Below, piece by piece: positions 34,001 to 41,978 of a DNA stretch of 43,418 nt. Source of the stretch: Candidatus Hatepunaea meridiana (GTDB lineage Bacteria; Electryoneota; AABM5-125-24; Hatepunaeales; Hatepunaeaceae); the NCBI GenBank assembly GCA_030765125.1, contig JAVCDD010000367.1:1-43418 (forward strand), written 5' to 3'. Positions within the stretch are counted from its first letter, which is position 1. Every line of letters begins with the position of its first letter. A program made the translations under genes and the position numbers. A model generated the notes under the pieces. It had not been told where the DNA came from. It made no database searches and saw only the letters and a list, made by a program, of their open reading frames with translations.

Positions 34001-36165
34001 CCAACGCCCAGCTTTGTGTGTTCTGGGATAACCTGATAACACACAATAATGGCGGGATATATACTTATTATGACGAAGACGAAGGACGTTTTATAGTCGA
34101 ATGGAGCCGGGTGTATCGTCTTATCGACAGGGGAGTTGGTGATATTGAAACTTTCCAATTGATTCTATACGATGTACGAATGCAACCCACTTACAGTGGC
34201 AACGGTATTATTGTATACCAATATAAAGAAGTAACAAACGGTCAAGCACCGGCACATAACGATACTCCTTACGCCACTATCGGCATCAGCAACCTCGATG
34301 ACAGTGATGGATTGGAATATACTTACTGGAACCAGTTTCACCCCGGCGCAATGCGTCTGCAGGATGAAATGGCGATTAAGTTCACTACAGCTACCCAATT
34401 GATAGTAGGCACATTAGCCGGCTGGGTTATTGACTATGAAACTGGGAATCCCATTGTGGGAGCAGAAATCACAACTACGCGTGGTTTTTGGGGTGTAACC
34501 GATGAGGAAGGTGAATTTGCGATTGATGACATCCTGATTGGCGATGGATACGAAGTGACTATACGAGCTCAGGGATATAATGACTCCACCCGCTTTGGTG
34601 ATGACGATGATGGGTATACGATAGAGGAAGATCGGGTTACACCTGCAAATTTCGCCCTTCTTCATCCGGAATTCAACAACAATCAAGATTCCTTTGAATA
34701 CCAGGTTCGACCAGGAACGATTGTTGAAACAAGCTTAAATATTTCCAATGACGGTAACGGTACGCTTAACTTTACCAGTAGATATGTTTATGTGTTTGAT
34801 GATGATGAACAACTTTCGGGGAAAAGCGAAAGCGGTGGACCATTACGTAATAGCCTGAATGCAAACGAAGACGCAAACGGAGACGCAAACGCTACTACGA
34901 AGAGGGATGATTCTGATGAGGCTTGGGAGGATATGTTAAGCTGGTCGGTTACCGATTCGCTTGATCCCCGTGATTCTCGCATTAACGGAATTATTTACAT
35001 TGATGACGAATGGATTGTTTCCGGCAGTAACAACAGTCAGAATTCAGAGAACTATTTCTATATATTTGACCGTTGGGGTCGATTCATCGAAGCGGTTGAA
35101 CAGCCCTTTGGAGGTTACGGCGCTCGGGATATGGACTATTATGATGATCATCTGTATTGCACAACGAGTGATACTGCAATATACAAGGTTGATCCGGAGA
35201 GTTTTGAGATTGTTGAAACATGGGAAACGCCAGGAAGATTATCCAATGTACGCAACATAGCAATTGATCCAGCTACAGGCGCAATCTATTCCGGAGGAAT
35301 AAACAATCCATTGCATAAATTAGAGATTGTTGATTCAACCCTCGTATCCGTAGATAATTTTGACCCTAATGATCCACGAGATAATGAACGTATCCGACGC
35401 TATGGCTTCGCCTGGTTCCGCGACGATCCTGATGGTTACAATCTATATATCATCTCCGATAAAGAGTTTGAGGAAGACCCGGAACATCCGAATGTTTCCA
35501 TCTTCAAGATGAATCCTGTTACCGGTGAAGTAATATTCATAACCGACCTTGGTTATTTAGATGCTAATTTCAAAGGTCGCGGTGGAGCGTGTATCACACC
35601 TAAATGGAATAATATGGTATGGGCTTTTGCAACAGTATTTGATAATCCAAGCGGCGATATGGCTGGTGTGTACGAGTTGGCTCCCAATTCGAGTTGGATT
35701 GACTATTCGCCCAGATCGGATATTTTGATCGCCAGCGAAGAAGTAACGATTGACATAGTTATAAATTCGGAAGGTCTCGACGAGGATTCCTACGGTGTCG
35801 TGATAGAGTTCCAACATAACGCCGATGATGGAATAACCCACATCCCAGTTTCACTCGATGTCGGACCGGATTTTGCCATTGAGGATGAAACACTATTACC
35901 TCTAAAATGGTCGCTGGATCAAAACTACCCTAATCCGTTTAACTCGACTACATCCATCAATTACTCCCTGAAGACTGCCGGTCCGGTTAAGCTGTTGGTA
36001 TACGATATAATAGGTCGTAAAATCGCTGAACTGGTTGACAAGAACCAAGAGGCTGGAAATCATCAGATGATGTTCAACTGTAAAGAAATGGCAGCAGGAG
36101 TATACTTCTATAAGTTAGAAGCCACAGGATATTCGGCGGTGAGAAAGATGGTCTTAATGAAGTGA
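31006..36165 (+). CDS. Large C25 (gingipain-like) secreted protein with T9SS tail
   Basis: 1719 residues. A signal peptide, a propeptide-like beta domain (about 45-235), then a C25 caspase-like peptidase domain (about 240-575). The nucleophile region AISC470NTGDF is intact. The usual Y-x-G-H-G histidine motif is instead FH437YRAY, so catalysis is uncertain. Following are Ig-like domains (575-900), a beta region, a carboxypeptidase-regulatory-like domain (about 1134-1215), a propeller-like region (about 1310-1560), and a type IX sorting tail from about 1637 (NYPNPFNSTTSINYSL ... KMVLMK). GGAGG precedes the ATG by 7 nt. The role may be cell-surface proteolysis, or a non-catalytic secreted scaffold. 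Confidence 0.88.
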   Translation: MLSRQLTALIVFSLCFLPSSLLFGVGMYSQTESSDAVTVAIGSDDQISTSLKIEVADVDMQSVDFNGVAYNRPVVGLEPATTREGWPELPMIARAVLVPPTTGVHLEVTNIDFHIEREITPFIVPSLNGTVNVDLPGEPIDEYLSYDGFWPPEPVVISEPAILRGHRIVQTTVYPVQYNPATGETRFNDNVEFNLVYEGKGRNVVENPDRLRPSRYVNRILKNLVVNPPEPSRDDFQSGSYLYIIPRVNGIEDAMEPLLEWRNRQGHKVVVEYVNNAAGVNTIMNLIRDAYDDWDVPVEFVALVGDATGSIALGAATQYGDYNYSRVDGNDPLPDVAVGRLSVSSMNELNRVVNKIVSYEVAPPIEDDDSWCLQGAVVAGYPGNGYSTVLVARYVRRELLNLGFEEVRHWYHNVDGEIRDNQDFVTQAFDWGVSIFHYRAYQRMNHIPVHVLDNLPNTNGPYPPVLAISCNTGDFVNTTGNTESIFRARGGGVGAIGTCTAGTNVRFNNMMSGGVWKCIYKDGAYAFGWGLNSGKYELWRAYNGFDNGYMSFMEWNNLIGDPGTHILTGRPREIEVTYEEEIALGESYFAVSVEDVEDEIPVPEALVCLYKPDDELHLTAYTDDEGVAIFLIPADDISEGEMMVTVTKHNHLAHLGETEITEMDYYLGVEEWEIEDDEDGTPNPGESIEITLYLKNFGTDVPEGPITITAESLSEWAEVTSDPVETDDVPEGDETVEILVDLDIHNSAPDGEMILLAVNTSKENVNWESLAVIEIESPRISITDINIIEDELEPGSFSELDIEITNIGRKTLPAFSATLWSETNLVRIIQAESRYDEIASDGSETVSGRRFEVSAHPYTIPGMEVEVYLAIEVENGFCDTTSLKIPVSHQQVTAPFGPDEYGYVCFDSGDEGWEMTPVYEWIEIDPREDENDFEGEDTGLRDSGDNQDRSVMVELPFTFKYYGEEFDQLTICTNGWAAFGNQRELADFRNRHIAQALGPNAQLCVFWDNLITHNNGGIYTYYDEDEGRFIVEWSRVYRLIDRGVGDIETFQLILYDVRMQPTYSGNGIIVYQYKEVTNGQAPAHNDTPYATIGISNLDDSDGLEYTYWNQFHPGAMRLQDEMAIKFTTATQLIVGTLAGWVIDYETGNPIVGAEITTTRGFWGVTDEEGEFAIDDILIGDGYEVTIRAQGYNDSTRFGDDDDGYTIEEDRVTPANFALLHPEFNNNQDSFEYQVRPGTIVETSLNISNDGNGTLNFTSRYVYVFDDDEQLSGKSESGGPLRNSLNANEDANGDANATTKRDDSDEAWEDMLSWSVTDSLDPRDSRINGIIYIDDEWIVSGSNNSQNSENYFYIFDRWGRFIEAVEQPFGGYGARDMDYYDDHLYCTTSDTAIYKVDPESFEIVETWETPGRLSNVRNIAIDPATGAIYSGGINNPLHKLEIVDSTLVSVDNFDPNDPRDNERIRRYGFAWFRDDPDGYNLYIISDKEFEEDPEHPNVSIFKMNPVTGEVIFITDLGYLDANFKGRGGACITPKWNNMVWAFATVFDNPSGDMAGVYELAPNSSWIDYSPRSDILIASEEVTIDIVINSEGLDEDSYGVVIEFQHNADDGITHIPVSLDVGPDFAIEDETLLPLKWSLDQNYPNPFNSTTSINYSLKTAGPVKLLVYDIIGRKIAELVDKNQEAGNHQMMFNCKEMAAGVYFYKLEATGYSAVRKMVLMK

Positions 36166-36174
36166 GCAAGTAAA

Positions 36175-36257
36175 AAAGTGAGAAAGTAAGAAAGCGTAAA
36201 AGTGTGAAAGTAATATATTATATAGATCACTTTCTCGCTTTCTTACTTTCTCACTTT
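36175..36257. terminator. Bidirectional hairpin between convergent genes
   Basis: 22-bp arms 36175-36196 and 36236-36257 (AAAGTGAGAAAGTAAGAAAG start) with a 39-nt AT-rich spacer. The right arm reaches into the stop codon of the minus-strand receiver-PATAN gene. It resembles the 6541-6592 hairpin in layout and in its purine-rich AAGTAAGAA core. Confidence 0.75.
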
Positions 36258-39201
36258 AATCCGGTAGTCTGAAATTTTCCAACGACCTGTCTAAATCCGT
36301 AACATTAAAAACCTTTTGTCCTCCATCCCCGACTGACTCAATATAGCTGGCTATCTGAGGCAGACCATAAGCATCCAGCATATCCTTAACTATGCCATAG
36401 CATAGATACCTATAACTGATTCCCGTCCCCGCCGTAATTATGTCAAATATGCGTTGCATTGCATTGCGAACGGATTGATACCGTTGATCCTCGTCAATAG
36501 ACAGTATTGCCTCCTTGCACGAACGCCTAAGCGTATCATAATTAATACTGTGGTCAATATATTTATCCAGGTCATCAATGAGATAATGGAAACACTTATC
36601 CATCAATTCAGATACAATCAGATTATTAACAACCTGCTTGATATCAGAAATAACCCCATTAGAATTTGTGAATAAGATGTCAACTGCGGATTCGACCGGA
36701 TCAATATATCTAGCCAACTCATAATTAACTGCATTAATAAGAACTTCGTAATAGGTATCTCTCGGAACTTCCCAAGTGGAATATATTACTGTCAGTAATT
36801 TCTGCACAGAAAGCACAACCTTTTCATTTGTGAAATCAAAGGGCGTCCCATCATAATTAATGACTTTTAACAGGTATTGCTGAAAAGTGAATTGGAAGTA
36901 GTTTCGGATGTTTACAGGCAGCGTGTCAAGTGGAAGCAATCCAGTTATGACCTTGTCTTGCGTCGAAGGAAAATAATTAAAGTAGTGATCTATCACTCTA
37001 TCAGCCTCGACGCTCATAATTGTTTCGTCTAATAGACCATCCCGAAACTCCGGGATGGTCTGACTCGCAGGAGATTCACCAGGAACCGGCTCAGGTTCTT
37101 TGATGACAGGCTCTATATCATTCTTGTAATCATTTACATCGGGTGGAGGTAATTGATCTGTGGAGTCAGGTTGTTCGGATGGTTCTTGGTGATCTACCGA
37201 GGCAGGGGGTGGCGCCGATGATTCGGACAGGAGTGTATGATCTACCGGATCTAAGGGGGATGCTGATGAGTCAGACAATCCCGGAGTTTCCGGATGACTT
37301 ACAGTGTCGAGGATGGGCATAGGTTTAACCGCATCAGGCAGAAACGCCTTTTCACTTAAGTCCTGAAAAGATGGTTGAGCTACTGGGATTTTAGCGCTAT
37401 CTGGTTCGATATCCATCTTAGCTTCAACTTCTGTAGTCGAATCGGTGGTTGAAACAGGTGATTTCTCAATACGATGAAGTTCCTTGGTCGGACTATCGTG
37501 GGAACTCATATTGGGAGTAGCGTCAGTTGTTAACACCTGACGTAGCGTTTCTACCTCATCCTTTTGGGAATCATCCGTTAAGACAGGCTGTTTTTCAGGT
37601 TTTTCCATTTGTTCATCCAATTTCGGGTAATTATTCTCTTCTATGTCGCTTTTAGCAAAGCAGTCATAAACATCTCTGTCTTCGGAGAAATCAACTTCAA
37701 TTACTGAATTAGAGTCTGAATCGTCCTGCTGATTCTCATATTCCCTGTTATAAAGTTGCGAAAGTACCGATAGAGCATCATCAAAAGACTCGGTTTCTTT
37801 TTCGAGTTCGGTATCGTCAGGTTTAACAGGTTGGACTTCTGCCTCGCTTTTCGCCTCTGTCAACCGCAGTGGATCGACAGCAGTGTCGTCAATTGTCAAC
37901 CCGCCGTGGTTGACATTGCTTTCGTTGTCCTTAGAATCTACCTCTTCTACAGGTGTTTCTACCTGTAGTTCAACTAATGTGTCTTCCTCGCTAGATTCTT
38001 CAAATATCTCTGGTTGCTCATCGTGCAAATCGAATTGATCCTCATCGGTTTCAATAACCATATCTTCAAGTTCTGCTTCGATAGGCTGATCTATATCGAA
38101 GTCTGATTCTGTATCTTCAGCGATTTCGGATTGCTCATCCTGTGTATCGAGTTGGTCTTCATCGCAAGCGGGGACGCTTACGCTACTGGCTTCAGTCGGT
38201 TTTTCATCTTCTTTAAACAGTTTTTCCAGATCCTCGTCTGTCTCAATATCCATATCTATAAGTTCTTCTTCGATCATCTGATCTATATCAAAGCTTGATT
38301 CTGTGTCTTCAGCGATTTCGGGTTGCTCATCCTGTGTATCGAGTTGGTCTTCATCGCAAGCGGGGACGCTTACGCTACTGGCTTCAGTCGGTTTTTCATC
38401 TTGTTCAAACAGCTCTTTAAGATCATCGTCCGTCTCGATAACCATGTCATCCGGTTTAGTTTCGATTGGTAGATCAAGATCGAAACCTAATTCCCTATCA
38501 GCGGCAATCCGTGCTTCATCCTGACGGTGAGTGGCTTCCAGCGCTAATCCCTGCCAGGATTGTTCAATGGTGCGTTCTGGGATGGCTGTTAGTTTTGATA
38601 TGCTGAATTGCCCGCCCATCCAGTTGAATATCTCATAGAATGCTTCCTCACCCTCCAGGTCTTCATAAACAGCGTGAATAACTTCACCATTCTCGAAAAA
38701 AACCGAGCCTGTGCCAATCCCTGTTGTAAGTCTCAGTTCTACTGTTCGCTGACCTAATCCGACTAATTGTATGATATCTGCCATTTCTACCGATTCAATT
38801 ACACCATCAAATCCAGGGGATGTATCAACAAGGACTTCATTTATCAATCGTGTCAATTCACCGATATTGAAAGGCTTTTTATATACACGCACCGAGGCGT
38901 CCTTCTTTTCGATGCCATTTAATTCGCAGGTATCACATCCGGTCAACATAATGAAAAGAACATCGGTAAATTCCTCGCGGACGGATAGCAACAGGTCAAT
39001 ACTGCTCATACCCGGTTGATAGAAATCACATAGAATAAGCTTGATATCTTTGTTTTCAGCCAAGATGGATTTGACCTGATTGGGATCAGTAGTAGCGAGA
39101 GGTATGATACCTGAATCTTGGGTGGAAAAATAATTACATATTTCTTCACTTATTTCCTGACTGTCATCTAATATCAATATTTTTACAGACTTATCCTTCA
39201 T
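36256..39201 (-). CDS. Receiver-PATAN (DUF4388) protein with a long acidic linker
   Basis: 981 residues. A response-regulator receiver domain (1-125) has D12/D13, phospho-acceptor D59 (LCDFYQPG), T87 and K108/109. A PATAN/DUF4388 domain follows (about 132-225: FDGVIESVEMADIIQLVGL, GSVFFENGEVIHA, FNWMGGQFSI). Then come about 500 acidic, Pro/Ser-rich residues and a helical C-terminal domain of about 230 residues that I cannot assign. PATAN domains link receivers to GTPase/roadblock systems and surface motility or polarity. It is last in the operon; its ATG is 7 nt after the upstream stop (a TTG at 39216 is an alternative start). The linker contains a 192-bp tandem duplication and a palindromic repeat. 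Confidence 0.85.
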   Translation of the reverse strand: MKDKSVKILILDDSQEISEEICNYFSTQDSGIIPLATTDPNQVKSILAENKDIKLILCDFYQPGMSSIDLLLSVREEFTDVLFIMLTGCDTCELNGIEKKDASVRVYKKPFNIGELTRLINEVLVDTSPGFDGVIESVEMADIIQLVGLGQRTVELRLTTGIGTGSVFFENGEVIHAVYEDLEGEEAFYEIFNWMGGQFSISKLTAIPERTIEQSWQGLALEATHRQDEARIAADRELGFDLDLPIETKPDDMVIETDDDLKELFEQDEKPTEASSVSVPACDEDQLDTQDEQPEIAEDTESSFDIDQMIEEELIDMDIETDEDLEKLFKEDEKPTEASSVSVPACDEDQLDTQDEQSEIAEDTESDFDIDQPIEAELEDMVIETDEDQFDLHDEQPEIFEESSEEDTLVELQVETPVEEVDSKDNESNVNHGGLTIDDTAVDPLRLTEAKSEAEVQPVKPDDTELEKETESFDDALSVLSQLYNREYENQQDDSDSNSVIEVDFSEDRDVYDCFAKSDIEENNYPKLDEQMEKPEKQPVLTDDSQKDEVETLRQVLTTDATPNMSSHDSPTKELHRIEKSPVSTTDSTTEVEAKMDIEPDSAKIPVAQPSFQDLSEKAFLPDAVKPMPILDTVSHPETPGLSDSSASPLDPVDHTLLSESSAPPPASVDHQEPSEQPDSTDQLPPPDVNDYKNDIEPVIKEPEPVPGESPASQTIPEFRDGLLDETIMSVEADRVIDHYFNYFPSTQDKVITGLLPLDTLPVNIRNYFQFTFQQYLLKVINYDGTPFDFTNEKVVLSVQKLLTVIYSTWEVPRDTYYEVLINAVNYELARYIDPVESAVDILFTNSNGVISDIKQVVNNLIVSELMDKCFHYLIDDLDKYIDHSINYDTLRRSCKEAILSIDEDQRYQSVRNAMQRIFDIITAGTGISYRYLCYGIVKDMLDAYGLPQIASYIESVGDGGQKVFNVTDLDRSLENFRLPD
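37521..37542. repeat. TCAGTTGTTAACACCTGA palindrome (copy 3) inside a gene
   Basis: A 22-bp near-palindrome within the receiver-PATAN linker. On the coding strand it encodes RQVLTTDAT, in the same frame as copies 1 and 4. Confidence 0.85.
38059..38442 (-). repeat. 192-bp tandem duplication inside the PATAN-protein linker
   Basis: Units 38059-38250 and 38251-38442 encode 64-residue repeats sharing DEKPTEASSVSVPACDEDQL. Within each unit, CGCAAGCGGGGACGCTTACG (38163 and 38355) is nearly identical to the intergenic GCAGGCGGGGACGCCTACGC near 26860, so an intergenic repeat has become coding (VSVPACD). Confidence 0.88.
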
Positions 39202-39208
39202 AATTCGT

Positions 39209-40777
39209 CTAACCAATCAGGGAACTTACTTTTTTTATCGGCGGGTTTTTCTTCTTAATTAACGTTTTTTCTTCACTTTCTTTATCTTGTTCGACCTCAA
39301 GGGTTTCAACCTTTATATCGCTGCCTACAACTTCTTCTTCAATTTCAATTGTTTCCTCATCTGTTGCAACCACATCTTCGACTTCAAGTATATCCTCATC
39401 TGTTGCAAACACATCTTCGACTTCAGGTATTTCTTCATCTGTTGCAGGAGCATCTTCAACTTCGGGAGTCTTATCATCAGTTGCAGCTATCTCTATATCA
39501 TCAGTTATTTCCTCGACAGTAGAAATAATCTCTTCCTGATCAACTATTTCAGCAGCTTTATCAATAATATCATCATAGGTTTCATCCGCTATTTTCCGAT
39601 CTTCAGCGACGGTCTTTTCCCCTATATCATCTTCTTCAGGAGTCGGTTCTTCTGTGTCAGGATCTTTTTCATCATCCTCTTTCAGTGATAGTTCTGCTTT
39701 AAGTTCTTCGCTCTGTTCTATCAATTGAGCCATTTCTTCTTTTAGCGCTTCCGTTATCCGTCGGATCTCCGGTTCGAGCTTTTCATCGATGATGTCCGCT
39801 TCGATTAACTCATCTGTTATTTCTTCAACCTCAGCAATCTCATCCAGGAAATCATCCTCATCAAATTCATCCATTGTTTCATCAGCTTCAGCAGCTTCGT
39901 CTTTCATGTTTCGAAACAGAACTTCTTCTTCTATTATGCTTTTTTCTGCCGGTTCTTCCTCTATTATGCTTTCTTTATTAAGGTATTCCTCATCTGTAAA
40001 TACTTTTTCAATTATCTCATCTGTTTCAAGGTTTTCAATGTCCTCGATGAGTTCTTCAGTAACAGGTACCGGTTCAGTGATACCCTCCTTTTCTTCATCA
40101 ATTATTATACTTTCAATCAAATCTTCTTCAACATCTGAAGTTTTGCAGACCGGTTCCTCCGCTGTATCGTGTGCCAGATCACTTTCGTGTTTACTATCAG
40201 ACTCTTTGTCAACAGATTCTTCAACCGGTTCCTCTTCTTCTAAAATATCATCGAAGTACTCCATAATATCAGTATCTTCTGATACCGGTAAATTAGCTTC
40301 CTTAGTTGAAGTTGCATCAGGTATTAACACTTGACTCAACAAATCGGTTTCTTCGGCGTTGCCGGTCAGTGCCGGTGGTTCATAGTCAAGTAAAACCCCA
40401 AGATGAACAACAGCCTTTTCAACATATAGCTTAACCAGCCCAAGGTTAGTTTCTCTACCGAATACGGCAATTACAATGTGTCGTTTCCCAGCTTTACTGA
40501 TAAACATGTGACGATTCACAGCCTGTTGAGTAAGCTGCGTAAAGGTATCTTCCCCCAACAATTTGGCAATCTCTGATGTCGCGGCAAAAGATGCAGCGAT
40601 AAGCGCTGCCAATGCAGTGCGATCCAACTCAATGTCACCTGCTTCAGCTATAAGAAAACCGCTGTCGTCAACGAGGTAAACGCCATGTGTGCCTGCATCG
40701 GATGTAATGCGATCCAGAATGGATTGGATCTGGTGTAAATCGTCAAATTGATGATGTAATTGGGTCTGGTCTTGCAT
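39209..40777 (-). CDS. Roadblock/LC7 protein with long acidic disordered tail
   Basis: 522 residues. The first about 135 form a roadblock/LC7 domain (GVYLVDDSGFLIAEAG, LAALIAASFAATSEIA, GKRHIVIAVFGRETNLGLVKLYVEKA), the family that regulates MglA-type GTPases. The remainder is Glu/Asp-rich and disordered, with 13-residue repeats (ATDEDILEVEDVV) from a 39-bp period around 39361-39478. I start at ATG 40777, 2 nt after the MglA stop, with AAGGA inside the end of mglA. An upstream ATG at 40795 is possible. The acidic tail may be a scaffold or a protein-condensing linker. Confidence 0.85.
   Translation of the reverse strand: MQDQTQLHHQFDDLHQIQSILDRITSDAGTHGVYLVDDSGFLIAEAGDIELDRTALAALIAASFAATSEIAKLLGEDTFTQLTQQAVNRHMFISKAGKRHIVIAVFGRETNLGLVKLYVEKAVVHLGVLLDYEPPALTGNAEETDLLSQVLIPDATSTKEANLPVSEDTDIMEYFDDILEEEEPVEESVDKESDSKHESDLAHDTAEEPVCKTSDVEEDLIESIIIDEEKEGITEPVPVTEELIEDIENLETDEIIEKVFTDEEYLNKESIIEEEPAEKSIIEEEVLFRNMKDEAAEADETMDEFDEDDFLDEIAEVEEITDELIEADIIDEKLEPEIRRITEALKEEMAQLIEQSEELKAELSLKEDDEKDPDTEEPTPEEDDIGEKTVAEDRKIADETYDDIIDKAAEIVDQEEIISTVEEITDDIEIAATDDKTPEVEDAPATDEEIPEVEDVFATDEDILEVEDVVATDEETIEIEEEVVGSDIKVETLEVEQDKESEEKTLIKKKNPPIKKVSSLIG
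40311..40340. repeat. TCAGGTATTAACACTTGA palindrome (copy 4) inside a gene
   Basis: A degenerate 30-bp palindrome just past the roadblock domain. On the coding strand it encodes SQVLIPDAT, matching the peptides of copies 1 and 3. Confidence 0.75.
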
Positions 40778-40779
40778 AA

Positions 40780-41799
40780 TTATTTCCTTGCCCATTTAAA
40801 TAAAAAACAAATTATCCGTTTTAATAAACCGATCTTCGGCTTGTCTTTTAAGTCCACAGAAGCTTCAATTGGTGTTGTTCTCGTTGGAATGACGTGTGGT
40901 TTGGCTTCTTTTTTCTCAGGTGCGGTTAAAGGTTGTTCCTGGATTCCCGCCTTCGCGGGAATGACAGAAGGTTCGGGAATGACAGAAGGTTCCGGTGTGA
41001 CAGAAGGTTCCGGTGTGACCGGTGGTTCCGGTGTGACGGATGGTTCTGGAGTAACAGAAGGCTCTGGTATGACAGGCAGCTCCGAAGTAACAGGTGGTTT
41101 CGGGATGACAGGAGGTTTCTCTTTGGTGGATGGTTTAGCCTGGATTTCGGCTTTCGTCGGAATGACAGATGATGCTGGAATGACAGATGGCTCCGGAGGT
41201 TTTACTGAAACGTCAAAACTACGCTTCACATTATCTATAACTAACATGGCAATTCCCTTAAGCGTTCTGAAAACGCCGTTCCCTGATATAGCTATAGATT
41301 CAAAATATATATCATTGTTTATATTAAGCGTTTGATTCAGTTCCGTAACATTGTAAACCGGATTGAGGTCTCTCTTGTTATATTGGATAACAACCGGTAT
41401 GGATAGAGGGTCGATAGCGCTCTCACGTAGATTATTATACATATTCTCAAGACTTTCAAGGTTTTCCTGCATTTTGTTCATCTGACTGTCAACCACGAAC
41501 ACAATGCCGTCGACACCCTTTAATACTATTTTGCGAGAGGCGTTATAGAAAACTTGCCCTGGTACTGTATATAATTGTAATCGAATTGCAAACTGACGAA
41601 ACTTCCCAAACTCTACCGGCAGCAAATCGAAAAACAGTGTACGATCTTTACGAGTTGCAATACTGGTGAGATTACCCCGGTATTTTTCAGGAACCTTGTG
41701 GTGAATGTGCTGTAAATTGGTAGTTTTCCCACCGAGCGCCGGACCATAGTAGACTATTTTGCACAGAATTTCACGCTGCTGGAAGTTTAGTATTGCCAT
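40780..41799 (-). CDS. mglA: MglA-type GTPase with proline-rich repeat tail
   Basis: 339 residues. Residues 1-195 are an MglA small GTPase: P-loop GPALGGKTT (19-27), R53-T-L-F-F-D, TVPGQ (78-82, with Gln82), NKRD (141-144) and SIAISGNGV. These are the key residues of MglA polarity switches. Unlike ordinary MglA (about 195 residues) it has a 144-residue extension: Pro/Val/Thr-rich hexapeptides (SVTPEP-like), the IPAKAGIQ peptide (280-287), and a basic, hydrophobic end (LLKRIICFLFKWARK) that could bind membrane. A GGAAG SD lies just beside a MITE-like element. MglA controls polarity and gliding or pili in other phyla; the partners here are the roadblock proteins of the operon. Confidence 0.93.
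   Translation of the reverse strand: MAILNFQQREILCKIVYYGPALGGKTTNLQHIHHKVPEKYRGNLTSIATRKDRTLFFDLLPVEFGKFRQFAIRLQLYTVPGQVFYNASRKIVLKGVDGIVFVVDSQMNKMQENLESLENMYNNLRESAIDPLSIPVVIQYNKRDLNPVYNVTELNQTLNINNDIYFESIAISGNGVFRTLKGIAMLVIDNVKRSFDVSVKPPEPSVIPASSVIPTKAEIQAKPSTKEKPPVIPKPPVTSELPVIPEPSVTPEPSVTPEPPVTPEPSVTPEPSVIPEPSVIPAKAGIQEQPLTAPEKKEAKPHVIPTRTTPIEASVDLKDKPKIGLLKRIICFLFKWARK
40938..41199 (-). repeat. Palindromic repeats plus 18-bp tandem array inside mglA
   Basis: GGATTCCCGCCTTCGCGGGA (40940-40959) is the same type of repeat as at 16489 and is followed by about nine 18-bp units (GGAATGACAGAAGGTTCC and variants) to about 41118. A degenerate second palindrome (41140-41163) is again followed by GGAATGACAGATG units. 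The reading frame is kept, giving IPAKAGIQ and (S/P)V(T/I)PEP hexapeptides. Confidence 0.88.
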
Positions 41800-41810
41800 T
41801 GCATCTTCCG

Positions 41811-41978
41811 TGATTAGTGTCTGACTGAAAAAGTTCCCGTAACCTGCTGGTAGACGCCCTCGTCTGACAGGTAAATACCTGATTCACAAAGACATCGCTG
41901 TCAGACGAGGGCGTCTGCCAGCAGGTTACGGAGCGGGTTATGGGTTGTTTTCACGGCTTTTTCAGTAGACTCTAATCA
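41811..41978. repeat. 168-bp MITE-like element between roadblock and mglA genes
   Basis: Terminal arms TGATTAGTGTCTGACTGAAA (41811-41833) and their near complement (41957-41978) enclose a second inverted repeat of 34 bp with one mismatch (41837-41870 / 41898-41931). The right end supplies the TGA stop of the roadblock gene; the left end is 11 bp from the mglA ATG. A transcript would fold into a long hairpin, so it may affect mglA expression relative to upstream genes. Confidence 0.85.

Noticed and set aside
39202..39216. TTG start for the receiver-PATAN gene
   Set aside because: The ATG at 39201 begins the receiver domain at the usual distance; the TTG lies inside the upstream gene end with no SD.
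39287..40334. Plus-strand open frames of Ser/Phe-rich protein opposite the roadblock-tail gene
   Set aside because: They are complements of Glu/Asp-rich coding sequence with no SD or family features.
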